The position numbers were made by a program, and so were the translations under genes. Source: an uncultured bacterium (GTDB taxonomy: Bacteria > Cloacimonadota > Cloacimonadia > Cloacimonadales > Cloacimonadaceae). From it: DNA of 17,636 bases. The stretch lies in NCBI GenBank assembly GCA_937924555.1, contig CALDSN010000009.1, positions 1 through 17,636 on the forward strand, given 5' to 3'. Below are positions 15,017 to 17,636 of the stretch, one piece after another (position 1 is the first letter of the stretch; every line of letters begins with the position of its first letter). The notes under the pieces are model-generated. The model saw nothing but the letters and a program-made list of their open reading frames with translations. It ran no database searches and was not told where the DNA came from.

Positions 15017-15885
15017 AAGAAGCGATGTACTATCACAGTGAAAGGGGATTGATTGTCTGTGATATATGTCCTCATCAATGCTCACTTACAAACGGTAAAA
15101 TCGGTATGTGCAGAGGTAGGAAGGCTATAGGAGATAAGCTGTATACCACTAATTATGGCAAGTATGCTTCTATGGCAATAGACCCTATTGAGAAGAAACC
15201 GCTTTATAGGTACAATCCCGGAACAAGCATCCTCTCGATCGGTCCTAATTCATGCAATCTCGCTTGCTCCTTTTGCCAGAATTGGACAATCTCACAACAG
15301 GATTATCCTACCAAAAGTATATCGGTTAATGAGTTAATAGAGCTAACACGAAAACAATCTCCCGCTCAAATTGCTTTTACTTATAGCGAACCGCTTATGT
15401 GGTATGAGTTTATTATAGACTTCGCTAAATCAGCTCCGGAAATAGATATAGTCTTGGTGACTAACGCTTATCTTAACCCCCAACCATTCAGAGAGATTTT
15501 ACCTTACATATCAGCGATGAACATCGATCTTAAGTCCTTCAATAACATATTCTATGAAACTCAATGCGGAGCAGGGCTGAATCCGGTTTTGAGCAATATA
15601 AGCCTCGCATATGAAGCGGGACTACATATTGAGATAACAAATCTTCTAATTCCCAGTTTAAACGATAGTGAGGAGGAGATTAGAAGTCTATGTCAGTTCA
15701 TATGTTCCATAGATCCAATGATACCCTTACATATCAGCGCTTACCATCCTGACTATCGACTTAGTATTCCAAGGACTAGTGGATCCGATATCACTAGAGC
15801 ATGCAGAATAGCTGCAGAATATCTTACATATGTTTATGCAGGTAATGTAATGATACCGGAGTTCTCTATCTCAGCCTATGAATAA
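15013..15885 (+). CDS. amrS: AmmeMemoRadiSam-system radical SAM enzyme (AmrS-like)
   Basis: Radical S-adenosylmethionine enzyme of the AmrS (PflA-like) family. The [4Fe-4S]/SAM motif is CNLACSFC (C81, C85, C88), followed by QNW. An N-terminal Cys cluster (C16, C19, C23, C33 in CDICPHQC and GMC) and YNPG (67-70) are typical of AmrS rather than of ordinary pyruvate-formate-lyase activases. The TTG at 15013 gives MKEAMYYHSE, the usual family start, overlaps the waaA stop by 4 nt and has GGGTG about 6 nt upstream. GTG 15004 and ATG 15025 are alternatives. At 290 residues it stops right after YVYAGNV, so the Cys-containing C-terminal tail found in many AmrS proteins is absent. Its substrate is unknown, and no AmmeMemo (AmrA/AmrB) partner is in the window. 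It overlaps the next gene by 8 nt. Confidence 0.85.
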   Translation: MKEAMYYHSERGLIVCDICPHQCSLTNGKIGMCRGRKAIGDKLYTTNYGKYASMAIDPIEKKPLYRYNPGTSILSIGPNSCNLACSFCQNWTISQQDYPTKSISVNELIELTRKQSPAQIAFTYSEPLMWYEFIIDFAKSAPEIDIVLVTNAYLNPQPFREILPYISAMNIDLKSFNNIFYETQCGAGLNPVLSNISLAYEAGLHIEITNLLIPSLNDSEEEIRSLCQFICSIDPMIPLHISAYHPDYRLSIPRTSGSDITRACRIAAEYLTYVYAGNVMIPEFSISAYE

Positions 15886-16246
15886 AAACAACTTGCTTAG
15901 GGAAATCCGTTTAGCTGATCTGGTATTGGTATTTGTAGTAATTATAACAATAGCAATAAGCTATAAGGGTTTGTCTCTAAATAGCTCAGATGCCGTTGTC
16001 CGGATATACAAGAACAATAGCTTATGGGGTGAGTATCAATTATCAGAGGATAAGATAATAAAGATCGATAGCCACAACACAGTGGAGATCAGGCATAACA
16101 AGGTAGGGATGATTGAGTCGGATTGTCCGGATAAACGGTGTGTTAAACAGGGTTTTACCGATAAACTTCCCATAATATGCTTACCCAACCACTTATTGGT
16201 TGAGGTTTACGAAAAAGAAAAAGACCGGATATTGATTCTACAGTGA
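15878..16246 (+). CDS. NusG domain II-containing membrane-anchored protein
   Basis: Small protein of 122 residues with one N-terminal membrane helix (about 13-29) and an exported or surface domain of the NusG_II type (about 37-120). The family signature is visible as DCPDKRCVKQGF (82-93, C83 and C88) and PIICLPNHLLVEV (98-110, C101). These proteins are common in anaerobes and are not transcription factors despite the name; their function is not established. The conserved Cys residues could bind a metal or cluster, but that is inference. It overlaps the AmrS-like gene by 8 nt and is followed after 6 nt by the glycosyltransferase-Ppx gene. All are probably in one operon with waaA. Confidence 0.85.
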   Translation: MNKNNLLREIRLADLVLVFVVIITIAISYKGLSLNSSDAVVRIYKNNSLWGEYQLSEDKIIKIDSHNTVEIRHNKVGMIESDCPDKRCVKQGFTDKLPIICLPNHLLVEVYEKEKDRILILQ

Positions 16247-16252
16247 GGTTTC

Positions 16253-17636
16253 GTGATTAAAATCGCTATGTATGTATCGAACCATGGCTTTGGTCATGCA
16301 TCCAGGATTAGCGCATTGGCAGAGCAATTTATCTCCTTAGGTGTTTACTGCCACATTGTTAGCGAAAAACCCAAGTTCCTTTTTAAGAATCTAAACCCCG
16401 AATATTCAAGTCAGCATTTTCGCTCGGTTGATGTCGGGGTAAAGCATGGAAAGAACCTGACAGTTGACCTTATACAAACCAAACAAAGCATTCTGAGGCT
16501 AATGGGAGACAAGGATAAGATAATTGCCAGAGAAGTCTCCTTTATACGTGAGTGTGATATTAACTTCATTATTGCAGATGTTCCCTTTCTTGTATCTGAG
16601 ATTGCCGTTTATGCCAAAATACCTGCGTACGCAGTGTCTAACTTTGAATGGTGGTATATATATTCAGATCTCTTTAAGGATGATCCAGAGATGAGGCCGG
16701 TGTTAAATTGTATCTGGGGAATGTATCAAGCTTTTACCCACAGCTTTGTTCTACCATTCAGTACAAAGGATTCTACTCAAGCACTAAGTAGATGCACCGA
16801 AGTTGGGTTATTAGCCAGAAAGCGATATAACTACGTTAACATAAGGAAACAAAATAACTGGGCTAAAGAAACACCTATTCTTCTCGTTATGTTCGGAGGG
16901 GAAGGAGATATGGAGATTAGCTTAGAAAACCTATGTACGGCATTTCAGGGGATTGTGATCTCCACAAATCAGAATGTTCTTGCCTCAAACCATTTTACCG
17001 TAAGTTTTGATTCAGACTTCGTAAACTTAATCCATAATGCTGATGTGGTGATATGCAAACCTGGATATAGTACTTTTGCTGAGGTAGCTCAGTTTGGCAA
17101 GCGTATAATATACTGTCCAAGAGGTGCATATCCAGAAGAGATAGCTTTGGTAAATGGAATAAATAGGTACAAGAATGCGAAACATATTCCAAGTTTTATG
17201 CTAAGTACGAGTAACTGGCGACAGGTGCTTAACTCCACTTTGATCAGGAAGAGCTTCAAGAATTGGTTCAAAAATGAGAACAGCAAAATTGCAGGAACAA
17301 TAGTATCTGCATATCTAAAGGATTCCAATCCATATTCTAAACTGATAAGCGTTTACGACTTGGGCAGCAATTCGTTGAATTACTGCCTATTTGATCTGCA
17401 TAACAGAAAAGAGCTGCATTGTGCGCATCTTTCTACAAAGTTGGGGAGAGGTCTAAAGACAAATCACTTCTCTCAAGCTAGACTCCGCAGTGTTCAAGAA
17501 ATCACATCACCTCTGATGAATGTTGATAGGCATGTTACAAGTACTAAGTATATGATAGCTACTGGTGTTAACAGATCAGCTGACAATTCTGAGGATCTGT
17601 TGTCTTGGTATAGAAAGATATATGGCATTGATGTAG
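16253..17636 (+). CDS. Glycosyltransferase-like domain fused to Ppx/GppA phosphatase (partial, runs off window end)
   Basis: One open frame of 461 codons reaches the window end without a stop. Residues 1 to about 355 form a GT-B glycosyltransferase-like domain. SNHGFGHASR (9-18) is the nucleotide-sugar transferase start seen in the predicted transferases related to the N-terminus of plant arabinokinase. VMFGGEG (212-218) follows. HNADVVICKPGYSTFAEVA (261-279) and IIYCPRGAYPEE (285-296) fit the donor-binding C-lobe. From residue 366, SVYDLGSNSLNYCLFD, LSTKLGRGL (393-401) and IATGVNRSADNSEDLL (435-450) match the N-terminal ASKHA fold of Ppx/GppA exopolyphosphatase/pppGpp phosphatases. Catalytic acidic residues lie beyond the window. 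The GTG at 16253 has GAGG 4 nt upstream, and ATG 16268 is an alternative. It is probably the last known member of the waaA operon. A frameshift-free fusion is read directly from the sequence. Its function is unknown. Confidence 0.85.
   Translation, partial: MIKIAMYVSNHGFGHASRISALAEQFISLGVYCHIVSEKPKFLFKNLNPEYSSQHFRSVDVGVKHGKNLTVDLIQTKQSILRLMGDKDKIIAREVSFIRECDINFIIADVPFLVSEIAVYAKIPAYAVSNFEWWYIYSDLFKDDPEMRPVLNCIWGMYQAFTHSFVLPFSTKDSTQALSRCTEVGLLARKRYNYVNIRKQNNWAKETPILLVMFGGEGDMEISLENLCTAFQGIVISTNQNVLASNHFTVSFDSDFVNLIHNADVVICKPGYSTFAEVAQFGKRIIYCPRGAYPEEIALVNGINRYKNAKHIPSFMLSTSNWRQVLNSTLIRKSFKNWFKNENSKIAGTIVSAYLKDSNPYSKLISVYDLGSNSLNYCLFDLHNRKELHCAHLSTKLGRGLKTNHFSQARLRSVQEITSPLMNVDRHVTSTKYMIATGVNRSADNSEDLLSWYRKIYGIDV

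Overview
The window reads as the start of an assembled contig from an anaerobic, diderm (LPS-making) bacterium of moderate GC. Bases 1-47 are not genomic: they match the Illumina TruSeq/P5 sequencing adapter, so real sequence starts at about 48. LPS genes (waaA, two LptF/LptG permeases) point to an outer membrane, and the [FeFe]-hydrogenase maturase HydF plus an AmrS-type radical SAM enzyme point to anaerobic life. My impression is a Candidatus Cloacimonadota-like lineage from an environmental or digester assembly. That is inference from gene content and protein style, not proven.

Layout, all protein genes on the + strand. (1) 52-3535: a YtcJ-like amidohydrolase, overlapped by a 189-residue conserved-looking unknown protein, then gltX. 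(2) 3724-10157: a tightly packed run of hydF, a carbon-nitrogen hydrolase, ligA, and two LptF/LptG family permeases, joined by 4-nt, 4-nt and 1-nt overlaps and an 11-nt gap. It is preceded by a 188-bp spacer and ends in a probable terminator. (3) 10344-13531: a PP-loop ATPase with an NFACT-R-like C-terminus, a metallo-beta-lactamase hydrolase and guaA. (4) 13661-13770: tRNA-Asp(GTC) with an encoded CCA and a strong intrinsic terminator. (5) 13787-17636: waaA, an AmrS-like radical SAM enzyme, a NusG domain II membrane-anchored protein, and a large gene that runs off the window end. That last gene joins a glycosyltransferase-like domain to the N-terminus of a Ppx/GppA phosphatase domain.

The two intergenic spacers flanking the hydF-lptG run each carry one copy of the same roughly 56-bp palindromic element (43 of 56 positions identical), a likely dispersed intergenic repeat. 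No insertion sequence, CRISPR array, rRNA or prophage gene was seen, and no gene-free stretch exceeds 300 bases.

Functionally the window mixes housekeeping (glutamyl-tRNA charging, tRNA modification, tRNA-Asp, GMP synthesis, DNA ligation) with envelope construction (Kdo transfer, LPS export, a putative glycosyltransferase) and anaerobic redox functions. The most unusual item is the glycosyltransferase-Ppx/GppA fusion at the right edge. The AmrS-like protein without the usual Cys-rich tail, the unknown protein at 1517-2086 and the dispersed palindromes are secondary points of interest.
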